DNA of 16,815 nt from Ignavibacteria bacterium (GTDB lineage Bacteria; Bacteroidota; Ignavibacteria; Tepidaquicellales; Tepidaquicellaceae), in assembly GCA_016719565.1 (NCBI GenBank), contig JADJYU010000014.1, forward strand, positions 1 through 16,815. The letters run 5' to 3'. Below the pieces are notes generated by a model that saw only the letters and a list, made by a program, of their open reading frames with translations, searched no databases and had not been told where the DNA came from. Positions 7,446-16,582 of this stretch are shown in pieces (position 1 is the stretch's first letter; each line of letters opens with the position of its first letter). A program made the translations under genes and the position numbers.

Positions 7446-8882
7446 TCAAAACTCATTCACTTTTTTTAAAAGCCAGAGTTTGTTGATTAGAGACTTGTGA
7501 GAAGTAATTTCCTTTTTCATATTCTGTATCTCAAATTTATTTTTCTCCGGAGAGTTTTTCATGTCGAAAAGTTTTTGAAAGAGTAATGTAATTGGTGATA
7601 TACTCCCGGCTTTCAGGGCTTATGAGTTTGTCATTTTTTACAAAATGTCTGTAACTGTCTATGTGTGAATAAAACGCCTGAACCTCCCCGAGTTCGAAAT
7701 ATATCTTCAGATAAAATGACTTCAGCTGATGCTTGTATGAAAGATCATCAGAGATCACTTTCGAGACAAACTCCATAGCCGTGTCACAATTTTTTTCCTT
7801 AAATGAATAAGCGCAAAGGAAAAATTGAACATATTAACTTTATGTTCAGGCTTTAACGCATTATAATATCCGCGGATAAAATCCTCCGTCCATTCGGTTT
7901 CTCCGGCGTCCAGCCCGCAGGTTACGACGTTCATAAAAGTATATGCGAGAGGAAATCACGGTCTCCCTTTATAGATACCGTTTTTCTATATTAGGGCTTT
8001 ATAAAGTATGAACTGCTCGCCGGCGAATTTGACCTCCCGTTATTTATTCTGTAGTAACAGTAATTTGTAAGCGTTGTGAAAATATTTTTCTGTCAGGAAG
8101 ACTCAGCAGGTGCAGATCATTTTTTATGATATCTCTGAGCTCATAAAAAAATTTATCTTCGCTTGTCATGAATAATTTTATGATGCAGTAATAATACTTC
8201 ATATAAATATTTTCAGTAAGCAGCTCAGGGTTTTTACTCAGATAACTTTCGGCTTCTTCAAGAAGTATGAAGTTAACATTTTCCCCGAAGAAATTTTTAT
8301 TCGAATTTATTATTGATGCGTTTATCTTCAGTATATTTGTAAGTATGGAATTTATAAGAAATTTATATGAGTCCGCAACTTCCTTATCAGTAAACACCAT
8401 AAAATTTTTGTGACCTTCTGAAACTCTTTATTAAGGTCTTCCAGAAGATACTTCCTGCTGAAATAATCCTCATTCCTGTAAAGGTCAGTATCGAGCGAAA
8501 GCTCCGCTGCGGTTTTATGCTTTATGAATAGGGCTTCCTGCTTTCTTGATTTTAGTTCTTCCAGAAGAAATAATTTATTCTGAAAACCGCTCCCGTAAAA
8601 CCGCTCCGCAGACAGAAATTTCTCCGCAAGCTTCAGAAGCTTTGAAAATGTATTCCTTAATACAGCGTCATTGTATTCTTTATCTTTGAAAAGTAAGCTG
8701 TAAACATTTTCCTTAGTGAAGTCAACTGAAGTAAATCCGGGATGATACTTTTTAAGAATGTTATATAATTCCATCAGAACTTTCTCCCTGTTAAAGTAAG
8801 GAGAATTCACAAAATCACCGAAACTTCTGAATTCATCTTTTGAAAATGAGTTAAGAAGAGATATTAATTTACTTTTTACCAA
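7446..8882 (-). CDS. Helical repeat protein, paralogue B, frameshifted; function unknown
   Basis: It opens (M)VKSKLISLLNSFSKDEF, then RSFGDFVNSPYFNREKVLME, LKKYHPGFTSVDFTKENVYS, KEYNDAVLRNTFSKLLKLAE and DLYRNEDYFSRKYLLEDLNK. The middle reads DKEVADSYKFLINSILTNIL and LLEEAESYLSKNPELLTENI, then RDIIKNDLHLLSLPDRKIF. Joined frames give KFAGEQFILYKALI, SIKGDRDF, NVVTCGLDAGETEWTEDFIR, KVNMFNFSFA and DTAMEFVSKVISDDLSYKHQ, ending INKLWLLKKVNEF and TGA at 7446. About 479 residues, predominantly helical, with no signal peptide. The start is a TTG, chosen for the excellent GGAGGT six bases upstream; no ATG fits. It is a full-length homologue of the gene at 5845-7325 and converges on it. Frames change near 8395, 8065, 7990, 7950, 7800 and 7560. 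It belongs to no family I can name; scaffold or adaptor is inference from the solenoid look. Confidence 0.83.
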
Positions 8883-8887
8883 TATTT

Positions 8888-8893
8888 ACCTCC
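8888..8893 (-). promoter_or_regulatory. Strong Shine-Dalgarno that fixes a TTG start
   Basis: Leftwards the sequence reads CCGGAGGTAAATATTGGTA: GGAGGT (8893-8888), then a TTG codon at 8882-8880 beginning the only long frame. An ATT one base earlier is out of frame. This supports a TTG start for paralogue B. Confidence 0.55.
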
Positions 8894-9115
8894 GGAAAAA
8901 AAGTTATTCATAAACATATTGCGAAGTATAATAAATTAAATGTCAGAGAATCTCCGATTATCTTCTTTATTTATATTAAAATATCCCTTTCAAACGGCAA
9001 TGTTCATTGTGCAAAGTATTATCTATATTTCTAAATAAATATCTATTTTTCAGCCCTATGTATGTTTTCATAAAAAATACATTCTATTCTCATTGTGCAT
9101 TTTTAAGAATCTTTC

Positions 9116-9147
9116 TTTGTCTGACAGCTTTAATTGATATAATTTTG
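9116..9147 (+). promoter_or_regulatory. Bacteroidota-type promoter for the SBBP-repeat gene
   Basis: TTTG (9116-9119) and TAATTTTG (9140-9147, exact TAnnTTTG) are 20 bases apart, as in the primary sigma consensus of Bacteroidota. Transcription would begin near 9154, leaving a leader of about 60 bases. A clear AAGGAG (9199-9204) sits 8 bases before the ATG at 9213. Confidence 0.55.
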
Positions 9148-9212
9148 TATCAGTTCTTTAAAATTAAAAAATTAAATCAATTTATAAACTAAAACCATAA
9201 GGAGAAATCACA

Positions 9213-10758
9213 ATGAACATTCTTAAAATCTGCGCCATTTTAATTTTCGCTGTAACAACACAATCTTTTTCACAGGTAAGTGAGGTCTGGAGAAAAAGCT
9301 ATACACAGGAGATCGAGTCACGGCTGATCGGGTTCAAAATTGACAATGCCGGGAATATGATTGCCGGTTCCAGTATCAGCAGATCAGGTATTGGCGAATT
9401 TGCAAATTTTGTCATCATTAAATTCAATTCTTCCGGCGATACTCTCTGGAGAAGAGAATATCACAGCGCCGGGAATAAACACGATCACTTATTTGATATT
9501 TACATTGACGCTGCGGGAAATATTTACGCAACGGGATTAAGCACAGGTTATCAGGTTAGTGAAGTGCCAACTACAAGAACTATAAAGTATTCACCTTCCG
9601 GCGTTTTGCTCTGGGAAGCTGTTGACAGTTCTAATTCGGTGATGGAAGTAAACGGAATTACAAAAGAAGGATATATTCAGGAAGGACCAAACGGAGATAT
9701 TTTTGTCTGCACAAATAATACGGGAAAGCTTTATATGATAAGATATACATCTTCGGGTAATTTAGTTTCGCATGAACATATAGACATGCCTGCTGATTTC
9801 AACAGAGCGTTTCCGAGAAAATTTGAGATAAGAGGATCTGATATGTATATATTCTGCACAGCAGTGAATACTTCATTCAATTACGATGTACTTGGTTTTA
9901 AATGCAATATTCTCGGAGATACTTTATGGACCTGGAAAAACCTATTTAATAATACTCTTCACGAAGCTGCCCGCGGAATGACCTTTGATGCGCAGGGTAA
10001 TATTTATTTTTTATCGGAGATACTGAATTCATTTACCACATCGTCGATGGCTGTTACTAAATTACAGACTTCATCAGCCGTGATCTGGGAAAAAATTTAC
10101 GGAACGGGTAACGAGAAAATAAATCCAGGCAGATATAAAAACTGACAACAGCAATAACGTAATCGTAATTTGCGGTCGGCAGAATTCTGCAAACAATAAT
10201 AAATTCGATGCAGTAACTTTAAAATATAATTCAGCCGGAGATACAGTATGGACAAAACGTCTGAAAGGATTTGGTAATAATGATGTAAAACCTTTCGGTC
10301 TTAATCTGGATAATGACCAGTTCATATATATAACCGGTCAGTATCCGCTTCAAAGCTCAGGTACACAATATTTTCAAAAGTATTCCCCTCAGGGAGATTC
10401 GGTCTGGAATTTTAATGTTCAGGGAGTGAATTACTGGTCAACCGGAAATATGCGAACGCAACTTCTGTAAAGCAGATCAGCTCTGAAGTTCCGTCGGGAT
10501 TCAGTCTGTCGCAGAAATTACCCGAATCCGTTCAATCCGGAAACAGTCATTAATTATAAAATAAGATCAACCGGTTTTGTTACACTTAAAATTTATTCTA
10601 TGGACGGAAAAGAAGCAGCGACTTTGGTAAGCGGTATGCAGACTGCGGGAAGCTACTCAGCTGAATGGAACGCCGGCAATTTCAGCAGCGGAACATATTT
10701 TTACAGACTTTCTGCGGGCGAATATTCTGAGACAAAGAAAATGATCCTGGTCAGGTAA
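9213..10758 (+). CDS. Secreted SBBP-type beta-propeller protein with T9SS sorting domain
   Basis: The ATG at 9213 follows AAGGAG by 8 bases. The signal peptide (MNILKICAILIFAV, then cleavage near SFSQ) exports it. The body alternates two repeat signatures of SBBP-type propellers: D-x-x-G-N-[IM]-x-[AV]-x-G (DNAGNMIAGSS, DAAGNIYATG, DAQGNIYFLSE, DNSNNVIVICG, DNDQFIYITGQ) and K-[FY]-x-x-x-G-D-[TS]-[LV]-W (KFNSSGDTLW, KYSPSGVLLW, KCNILGDTLW, KYNSAGDTVW, KYSPQGDSVW). The tail, PSGFSLSQ, NYPNPFNPETVINYKI, LKIYSMDGKEAATLV, FSSGTYFYRL and TKKMILVR, is a complete type-A T9SS C-terminal domain, so the protein should cross the outer membrane and be surface-attached or released. About 515 residues with frame changes near 10127, 10447 and 10518. 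It stands alone with its own promoter and terminator. Ligand or activity unknown. Confidence 0.92.
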
Positions 10759-10795
10759 ATTTTAAATTATAAATAATTAATGTTAAATATAACAG

Positions 10796-10820
10796 AAGCG
10801 GGATGCATGTTCCGCTTTTT
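10796..10820 (+). terminator. Rho-independent terminator after the SBBP-repeat gene
   Basis: AAGCGG (10796-10801) pairs with CCGCTT (10812-10817) over a 10-base loop and is followed by TTT (10818-10820). It lies 38 bases after the TAA at 10758. Confidence 0.75.
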
Positions 10821-10880
10821 ATTATTTTCCTCAAAAGAATCTTTTCCCCGGCATAATTCAAAAAACGAGACCTGTCCCTG

Positions 10881-10950
10881 ATAATTAATCATTGATAATT
10901 GATCATTGATAATTGATCATTGATCATTGATAATTGATCATTGGTAATTG
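10881..10950. repeat. Tandem array of ten 7-bp units (ATAATTG / ATCATTG)
   Basis: Seventy bases divide exactly into ten heptads: ATAATTA, ATCATTG, ATAATTG, ATCATTG, ATAATTG, ATCATTG, ATCATTG, ATAATTG, ATCATTG, GTAATTG. Only the third base alternates between A and C, apart from the edge units. The mostly regular alternation gives a 14-bp higher-order unit with one ATCATTG duplicated. The array ends 5 bases from the stop codon of the leftward acetyltransferase and lies between convergent genes. TGATCA palindromes recur through it. Confidence 0.95.
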
Positions 10951-10955
10951 AATTT

Positions 10956-11389
10956 TTACAGCAGCTTCTGCATATAATATCTTTTATGACCTTCCGGAAA
11001 ATTGTCTAATGTCCCGAATACTTCATAGCCGTTTTTCAGATAAAATTCTTTTGCCTGAAAATCAAAGTATCAGAAAAGATTTTACAGCTCCTTTAGCTTT
11101 TGCATTTTTTCCGTCTCCAGCAACAGTCTTTTACCCTAAGCCCAAATTTCTCCATTCTTCCGATACCCATAAAATTTTTACTTCAAGCCCGCACCAATAA
11201 CCCAGCTCAGAAAGAATCCCGGCTATCACTTCCTGCCTGTCATTTTTTCTTAACGTATTCAAGTTTAATCCACCATCCCGGTAATGTTGCAGGTACTTGT
11301 TTCAAATTATATTCGTTAAGTCCTCTAAGGACGATATTTCTTTCTTCCGGTGTACAATCGTATAATTCCGGTAAAGTCATATTCATCAT
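10956..11389 (-). CDS. GNAT-family N-acetyltransferase, frameshifted
   Basis: It likely transfers an acetyl group from acetyl-CoA to an amine; the acceptor is unknown. From the ATG at 11389 (or 11386 / 11380): MTLPELYDCTPEERNIVLRG, LNEYNLKQVPATLPGWWIKL. Then, after a shift near 11255, DRQEVIAGILSELGYWCGLE, VKILWVSEEWRNLGLG. This is GNAT motif A, with the beta4 strand and R-x-x-G-x-G acetyl-CoA pyrophosphate loop (here R-N-L-G-L-G), then KLLLETEK. After further shifts near 11130 and 11065 it ends with motif B: DFQAKEFYLKNGYEVFGTL, DNFPEGHKRYYMQKLL and TAA at 10956. About 144 residues, the normal size of a single-domain member. Start context is weak (AAGGAG about 20 bases upstream). It converges on the SBBP-repeat gene. 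Confidence 0.82.
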
Positions 11390-11500
11390 TTTTTTATTTT
11401 AAATTACTTCTCCTTCCCAAGCCCCGGCTGTGAAAGGAAAATTTTTATTTTAATAAAACCATTTTCTTTGTCTCAATATAATCATCTGCCAGCATCTAAG

Positions 11501-11562
11501 GCCCGAAGGCTCTAAGAATATTGCTTTTAAAATTTTAACTTTGAGCCTTAGAGCCTTTGAGG
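11501..11562. repeat. Long inverted repeat (AAGGCTCTAAG / CTTAGAGCCTT)
   Basis: AAGGCTCTAAG (11506-11516) is perfectly inverted at 11547-11557, and flanks 11501-11505 and 11558-11562 pair partly. Each arm also contains a second degraded copy of the motif (CTAAGGCCC, TTTGAGCC), so the arms look built from a repeated unit. The loop is 30 bases and AT-rich. It lies in the gap between the acetyltransferase and the Asp-box protein genes. Confidence 0.7.
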
Positions 11563-11622
11563 TAATTACCTCCCCGGAACCGGACGAAATTCCCTGCGGA
11601 GTCCAAAAGCTTGAGACTCCGC
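11559..11622. repeat. Two further palindromes next to the inverted repeat
   Basis: GAGGTAATTACCTC (11559-11572) is a perfect 14-bp palindrome. GCGGAGTC (11596-11603) pairs with GACTCCGC (11615-11622) over an 11-base loop containing AAGCTT. Neither has a T run. With the inverted repeat and the terminator, four structured elements sit within about 170 bases. Confidence 0.65.
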
Positions 11623-11633
11623 CCTTGCAAAAT

Positions 11634-11668
11634 AAAAAAACATGTGAAGCCGAAACTTCACATGTTTT
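11634..11668 (-). terminator. Strong Rho-independent terminator of the Asp-box gene
   Basis: CATGTGAAG (11641-11649) pairs perfectly with CTTCACATG (11656-11664) over a 6-base loop. A runs at 11634-11640 and TTTT at 11665-11668 flank it. Read leftwards it is a stem followed by seven T, 44 bases after the stop codon at 11712. It could work in both directions. Confidence 0.85.
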
Positions 11669-11711
11669 AAATTATAATTGAAAAGAACTAAATCTATTTT
11701 AAACTATCTCT

Positions 11712-13859
11712 TTATTTGATCAGCAGCATTTTCCTTGTTGCTGTAAATTCCGATGTCTGAATTTTATAAAAATAAATTCCTGATGACAGACCGTTTCCGT
11801 TAAAAGTGATTTCATACGCACCTGCATTTTTAAAACCGTCTACAAGCGAACTCACTTCTTTTCCGAGTTCATTATATATCTTCAGTGAAACATTATCTGA
11901 TTTCGGAAGTGTAATTAATTTTAGTGGAAGGATTAAATGGATTCGGATAATTCTGTGAAAGACTGAAATCAACAGGAACAGATGAAATAATATTTTCACT
12001 GACTTCCGTGATCACATCATACACCACATTTAGTTTATATACATTTGAACCCTGATGACAAACTATGTAACCTCTGTCCGGAATAAGAATACCGCCTCCG
12101 TGTCCGCTTAGTCCCTGACTGATATTTGTCCAGGTAACACCGCCGTCAAGACTCATTGTTGCAGCCGCTCCCCAGCTTCCTGTAATTATTAAGTTGGGAT
12201 CTTCTTTACAAATATCAGATCCCCAACCGGAAAATCCGGTCTGATGATTAATTGCAAAAGATTCTCCGTAATTAGTTGATTTATAAACTCTGCTGCCGCT
12301 CCATTCAGTAGCCCATACTACGGATTTATCAAAAATTGAATTTGACATCGAAGGAATTTCACTTGAGTTAGCTGTGTGAACATTTGTCCAGTTCACTCCG
12401 CCGTTCACTGATTTAAATATTATCGCCTGTCCGCTTCCTGTAATTCCGTCTGCGACAAAATTACATTTGAACTGTCATACATAACGATAATATCACACGG
12501 GCTTCTGAAAGGATAATTATTACTGATCTCATTCCAGGTTGCTCCTTCATCAGTTGATTTCCAGAATCCGCCGTTGTCAGGCGTGAAATAACATACATGC
12601 GGATCATTCTGGTCCATCTCAAGCGGCTGTCCGTAATTGCTGAACGCCCTTGACATTACTTCTGTCCATGACTGTCCGTAATTTGTCGTTCTGTAAATTT
12701 TATCCGGTGATGATTCTAAAGCCATCAGCCAGATGTTTGTATCGACCGGACTTACAAAAAAAGAATGCGGCGTATTTCCTGAAGGCACCTGATTTCCAAC
12801 TGCGCTCCAGGATTGGCTTTATTATTGCTTCTGTAAACTCTGTTTCCGAAAGCTATAAAAATTGTGTTCCTGTCTGTCGGATGAAGAGCCATATTATTTC
12901 CGAGAAAATCTCCGCTGGCTCCGGGTTTTGAAACCCAGCTACAAGATACAGTTGCCGGAAGGCAGTTCCCATGACGTTCCGCCGTTGGTAGTTCTTATGA
13001 CTGCATTATTCTTACTGCTAACTGCAAAACCCAGTCCGGAAAATCTTACCATATCCGTGAGATCCGCAAGCATTGGATTTTTTTCAAAATTTAAAAATTC
13101 AGTATTACCGTTTATATTATTTCTGATAAAACCGCCGCCGCCGCATACATGAATGTCATTAAAAGAGTCACCGTCTATTCCGGTAATGTCAGAATTTATT
13201 CTCATATCAGGCATTTCCCAGGTCGAACCGGAAGGTTTAAATAAAACAACTCCCCACTCCCCTGCTACTCCGATCCCATCCGGAAAATATTTTGCGCTGA
13301 GAAGATCCCTTGTAGTATTTACAGTTTCCGCTGTCCATAATGCTCCGCCGTTTGCAGTTACAAAGACCTTTCCGTTATCACCAACCGTTACACCGTTCAT
13401 TGCATCCTTAAAAGAAATTGAATTTAAATTCACTGTTGAAATTCGGTAGCAGAAGACGTCCACGTAATTCCTCGTCTGATTTCATGACCACGCCGTTATC
13501 TCCGCATAAAAATCCGTTTAATGCGCTGGTAAAATGAATTGAATTTACTGAAGTGTTAACCCCTGTGGTTCTTTCAGTAATATCATTTATCGCAGTAGTG
13601 GAAGTATAAACTTTACCTGCTGATGATGTATACCATACAGCTGTTCCGAGTGTGAATACACTTTTGAAATTCACCGTGCCGGAAGTGGTTTTATTCCAGG
13701 TGCTTCCGCTGGAATTTGAAAATAAAATATTTCCCTGGCTGCCGGCTGCTACGACAAAGATCCCGTTTGAAGTGTGAACGCTGTTTAGTCCGTCAGCTGC
13801 AGCATAGAAATTTACAGCTAACATAAAAATAGCAGTAAAACCGTAAATGATTTTTTCAT
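11712..13859 (-). CDS. Secreted Asp-box (BNR/Ycf48-like) beta-propeller protein with T9SS sorting domain
   Basis: The ATG at 13859 gives a signal peptide (MKKSFTVLLLFL; after a frame change LAVNFYAAADG). The body has at least nine Asp-box turns of the S/T-x-D/N-x-G-x-x-W type: SSGSTWNK, SDEGITW, ANGGALW, TNGGTSW, TNYGQSW, TDEGATW, VNGGVNW, TNYGESF, LDGGVTW. Between them are strands such as GVTVGDNGKVFVT, LGFAVSSKNNAVIR, HVCYFTPDNGGFWKS and SWGAAATMS. This is a sialidase-fold/Ycf48-like propeller without visible sialidase catalytic residues. The tail VPVDFSLSQ, NYPNPFNPSTKINY, (shift) VSLKIYNELGKEVSSLVDGF, LSSGIYFYKI, TRKMLLIK is a complete T9SS sorting domain. About 715 residues. Frame changes near 13820, 13475, 13445, 12945, 12812, 12440 and 11920. 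Such proteins are usually annotated as photosynthesis-stability-factor-like, but no photosynthetic role is implied. The next gene is divergent, so the two may share a control region. Confidence 0.92.
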
Positions 13860-13896
13860 TATTAGAAGTTATGTTTTTAATTATAATGAAACTTAA

Positions 13897-13926
13897 ATAA
13901 ATTAAAATCCACTATCAATTTACAAA
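13897..13926 (-). promoter_or_regulatory. Weak promoter candidate for the Asp-box gene
   Basis: Read leftwards, TTTG (13926-13923), an 18-base spacer and TAATTTAT (13904-13897), two mismatches from TAnnTTTG. It lies about 40 bases before the ATG at 13859. The 234-base divergent region 13860-14093 must hold promoters for both genes; I found no good one for the rightward gene. Confidence 0.25.
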
Positions 13927-14093
13927 TCGGCTTTGGAGGTATACAAATCTCTCCGCTTTATTTCGCTGATAAATTTATAAAGGAACATTTTACACCTTTT
14001 CCTTATTCTCATAACAAATTCTAAAGTCATCCGCATAAATTTTCTTATTTAATAAATTCATTCAATTGATTAAGTTTATACAAATATTTTTAT

Positions 14094-16544
14094 ATGAATA
14101 AAACAGTTACAGGCCTTACGGTTCTGATCATATCAGCGCTTTTTATTTTTCAGGATATATACTCACAGACTTTCAATTATCCTATCGTATTTGTTTCAAG
14201 AAATCATTACATAAACGGAAATCTTTATTATCAGGACGCTGGACTGCTTCCCGGAATGGGACCTTACTCGAGATTTAAAGTAGTCGGAGGAAAGCTGATG
14301 GTGAGGATGGACGGGGAATGTTAGCAACTTTACTTGACAGCACAATTGAGGTTGAACTGAGGTGAGACTGATTGATTTTTTCAGCAGCCGTGTCTTTACT
14401 GGAGCGGAAATAAAATTGTTTTTGCCGGAATTGAAGACCGTGACAGCAGCTGGAGAATTTATGAGATATTAAGCGACGGATCAAGATTAAGGAAGATAAC
14501 ATTTACAAACAGAAATATAGATCTTTCGCAGTTCGGCCCGGCCGGACACAGATTCAGGACATACGAAGATATTGACCCGGTATATCTTCCTGACGGAAAA
14601 ATAATTTTTGCTTCTACAAGATATCCTGCCTTAGCGCAGCCAGCTGCATATAATACTACTAATTTATTTATTGTCGACTCTCTCGGAAACAATATGCACA
14701 GAATTACTACTGAAAGGAACGGAGGCGAAAAGCCAACTATAGATCCTGTTTCAGGAAGGATCCTTTATTCAAGATGGTGGCTGAATATTGATCTGCTGAG
14801 TAATGTAACCGACTGAGTTACAAGGATTGATTCGCTTGCTGTCAGTAATGACAAAAGCTGGATTTCTGGCAGATAAGTCTTGTAAACCCTGACGGCGACG
14901 CTCTGAAAATTTTTGCATCAGATCCGAGGATAGAAAGAGTATGTCTTCTTACAGACCTCGCGCACTGCCTGACGGAAAATTATTAACTGTATTTATACGA
15001 GTCTACCGATGATCTATACAAGCGGAAGTCCGGGGATCAGATATTATGAACAGGGTTTTCTGAAGCGCGCGGACGATCATCGAACAGACAGCACTACTCC
15101 TTTATATGTACAAAATCCTCCTTCATTCAGGACAATGCAACCGCCTTATGCAACTGATCCGCTCGGGCTGCCCTGACGAAGGTTTTCCTTTTCTTATGCT
15201 ACGACTGTCGAAAGCAGGATTACGGAATTTATACAGTAAACATGAACGGGGACGGTCTTACTCAGATCATTGATCTGCCGGGTACGCTTGAACTCAATGC
15301 GGAATTACTATTGCCGAGGAATGTTCCATATAGGTATTTATCTTAATGATTGTAATTACAAATGCTGTGCCTCCTACATCCGATCAGTACTTTTTTATCG
15401 GGCCGGACTTTTCAGATTTGACTGCCTTAATGTTTATTCAAATGCACCTGTGGATGCGCCCGTGGTGATGCCCCTCTTATTCAAAAAATGCAAGTTCAGA
15501 TTCTTCCTGAATTTTCAGAGGCAAAATGAATTCGGCGAGGATCATCCTATTTTATTCCAGAGATCGATCTTGACCGTGACGGGAAAAGGTAAGAGAGGTG
15601 ATATCCCCTAATGTTTCTATGTTTGAACAGGTAGTGGACAGCACCGGAAAGATTCTTGTAAATAAAACCCAAATTTGCTCACGTAACGGGTACGAGTTTC
15701 GGTAACAACGGTTCCGGGCACAAAATGCGTCGGCTGTCATGCAGGTCATACGTTAATTGAAGTACCGATAAATCTGACTGAAGGAACATTTACTAATCTT
15801 TCCACTTCCACGCAAATGTCGAAAGCAGTTTTAAAACTAACGGAAACATTTCTTATAAAGGACAGAAAGTAGTTGACAGAAAAGCCCGAAAAACAGATCA
15901 AACTGTCAACTGGATCTCAAACGGCAGCACAAATGAGTATGTAGTTTTAAAATGGGAGATACCGATTGACATAAGAAGAATAAAACTTTATGACATTATT
16001 CCAAATCCCAATAATAATACTGATATTCATGTAACTGACTGTGAAATATTTTTTTATTATCAGAATAATGTTGTGAATCATATTCCGTCCACCGGACCCA
16101 TCAAGACAAACGGATTATCAGTAAATGTTCAGCCCATCACTACTATTGACAGCGCAAAGTTATAGTGAAAAGTTTACCGGCGGCGTGTAATGTTTCAGCT
16201 GCGGGACTTGCTGAAGTGGAAGTGAACTATAAGTAAGTTCTGTGGATCACTTGTAAATATTTCAAAACAGCAATATTACACTTCTCGATTACAAACTTGA
16301 ACAGAATTATCTAATGCGTTCAATCCGTCAACTGTGATCAATTTCACTTTGCCGAAAGCGCAAGAATGTACAGATGGATGTGTTTGATATAACGGAAGAA
16401 TATTTGCAGTTTTTAATAAGCGGAAAAAGTCGAAGCGGGTAAGAATTCCATTACTTTTAATGCAGAGGAATTTACTTCCGGAATTTATTTTCTACAAGTG
16501 CAGGCGGGCAGTAATTTTGTTGAAGCAAAAGAATGATACTTTAA
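14094..16544 (+). CDS. Secreted hydrazine-synthase-alpha-like propeller with CxxCH haem site, discoidin-like domain and T9SS tail; heavily frameshifted
   Basis: The ATG at 14094 opens a signal peptide (MNKTVTGLTVLIISALFIFQ, cleavage near YSQ). Joined frames read FNYPIVFVSRNHYINGNLYY, YWSGNKIVFAGIEDRDSSWR, IYEILSDGSRLRKITFTNRN, EDIDPVYLPDGKIIFASTRY, NLFIVDSLGNNMHRITTERN, GGEKPTIDPVSGRILYSRWW. These are PD40-type propeller blades in the order seen in proteins annotated as hydrazine synthase alpha-like. Then PMIYTSGSPGIRYYEQGF, TVNMNGDGLTQIIDLPGTLE, NAPVDAP, IDLDRD, SPNVSMFEQVVDSTGKILVN, HVTGTSFGNNGSG and TKCVGCHAGHTLIEVP. The c-type haem motif CVGCH is encoded at 15726-15740. Next, TVNWISNGSTNEYVVLKWEI, IRRIKLYDIIPNPNNNTDIH and AAGLAEVEV look like a discoidin/F5-8C-type galactose-binding domain. 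YPNAFNP-like FNPSTVINFTLPKAQE and FTSGIYFLQVQ form a T9SS tail, with a stop at 16542-16544. About 815 residues. Haem attachment is likely; hydrazine synthesis is not implied, since catalytic partners and a second haem motif are not seen. Confidence 0.85.
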
Positions 16545-16582
16545 AATAACCAGGAATATGTTTTTAAAATAATAATAATTCT

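Noticed and set aside
10881..10950. CRISPR-like array
   Set aside because: Units are 7 bp with no spacers, and no cas genes are nearby.
11009..11402. Two overlapping rightward frames
   Set aside because: Opposite strand of the GNAT acetyltransferase, which shows motif A and B in order.
12650..13449. Rightward frames of 93-98 codons
   Set aside because: Antisense shadows of the Asp-box propeller gene; no family features.
11712..13859. Sialidase
   Set aside because: Asp boxes are structural; the catalytic Arg triad and Tyr/Glu pattern of sialidases are not visible.
14275..14692. Leftward frames of 75-77 codons
   Set aside because: Antisense to the PD40 propeller blades, which are well conserved.
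15270..15749. Rightward 113-codon and leftward 65-codon frames as separate genes
   Set aside because: The first is a mixture of wrong-frame and right-frame stretches of the propeller-haem gene; the second is antisense across the CxxCH region.
14094..16544. True anammox hydrazine synthase
   Set aside because: Only one haem motif, a T9SS tail and no beta/gamma subunit or hydroxylamine-type cytochromes nearby; similarity is at superfamily level only.
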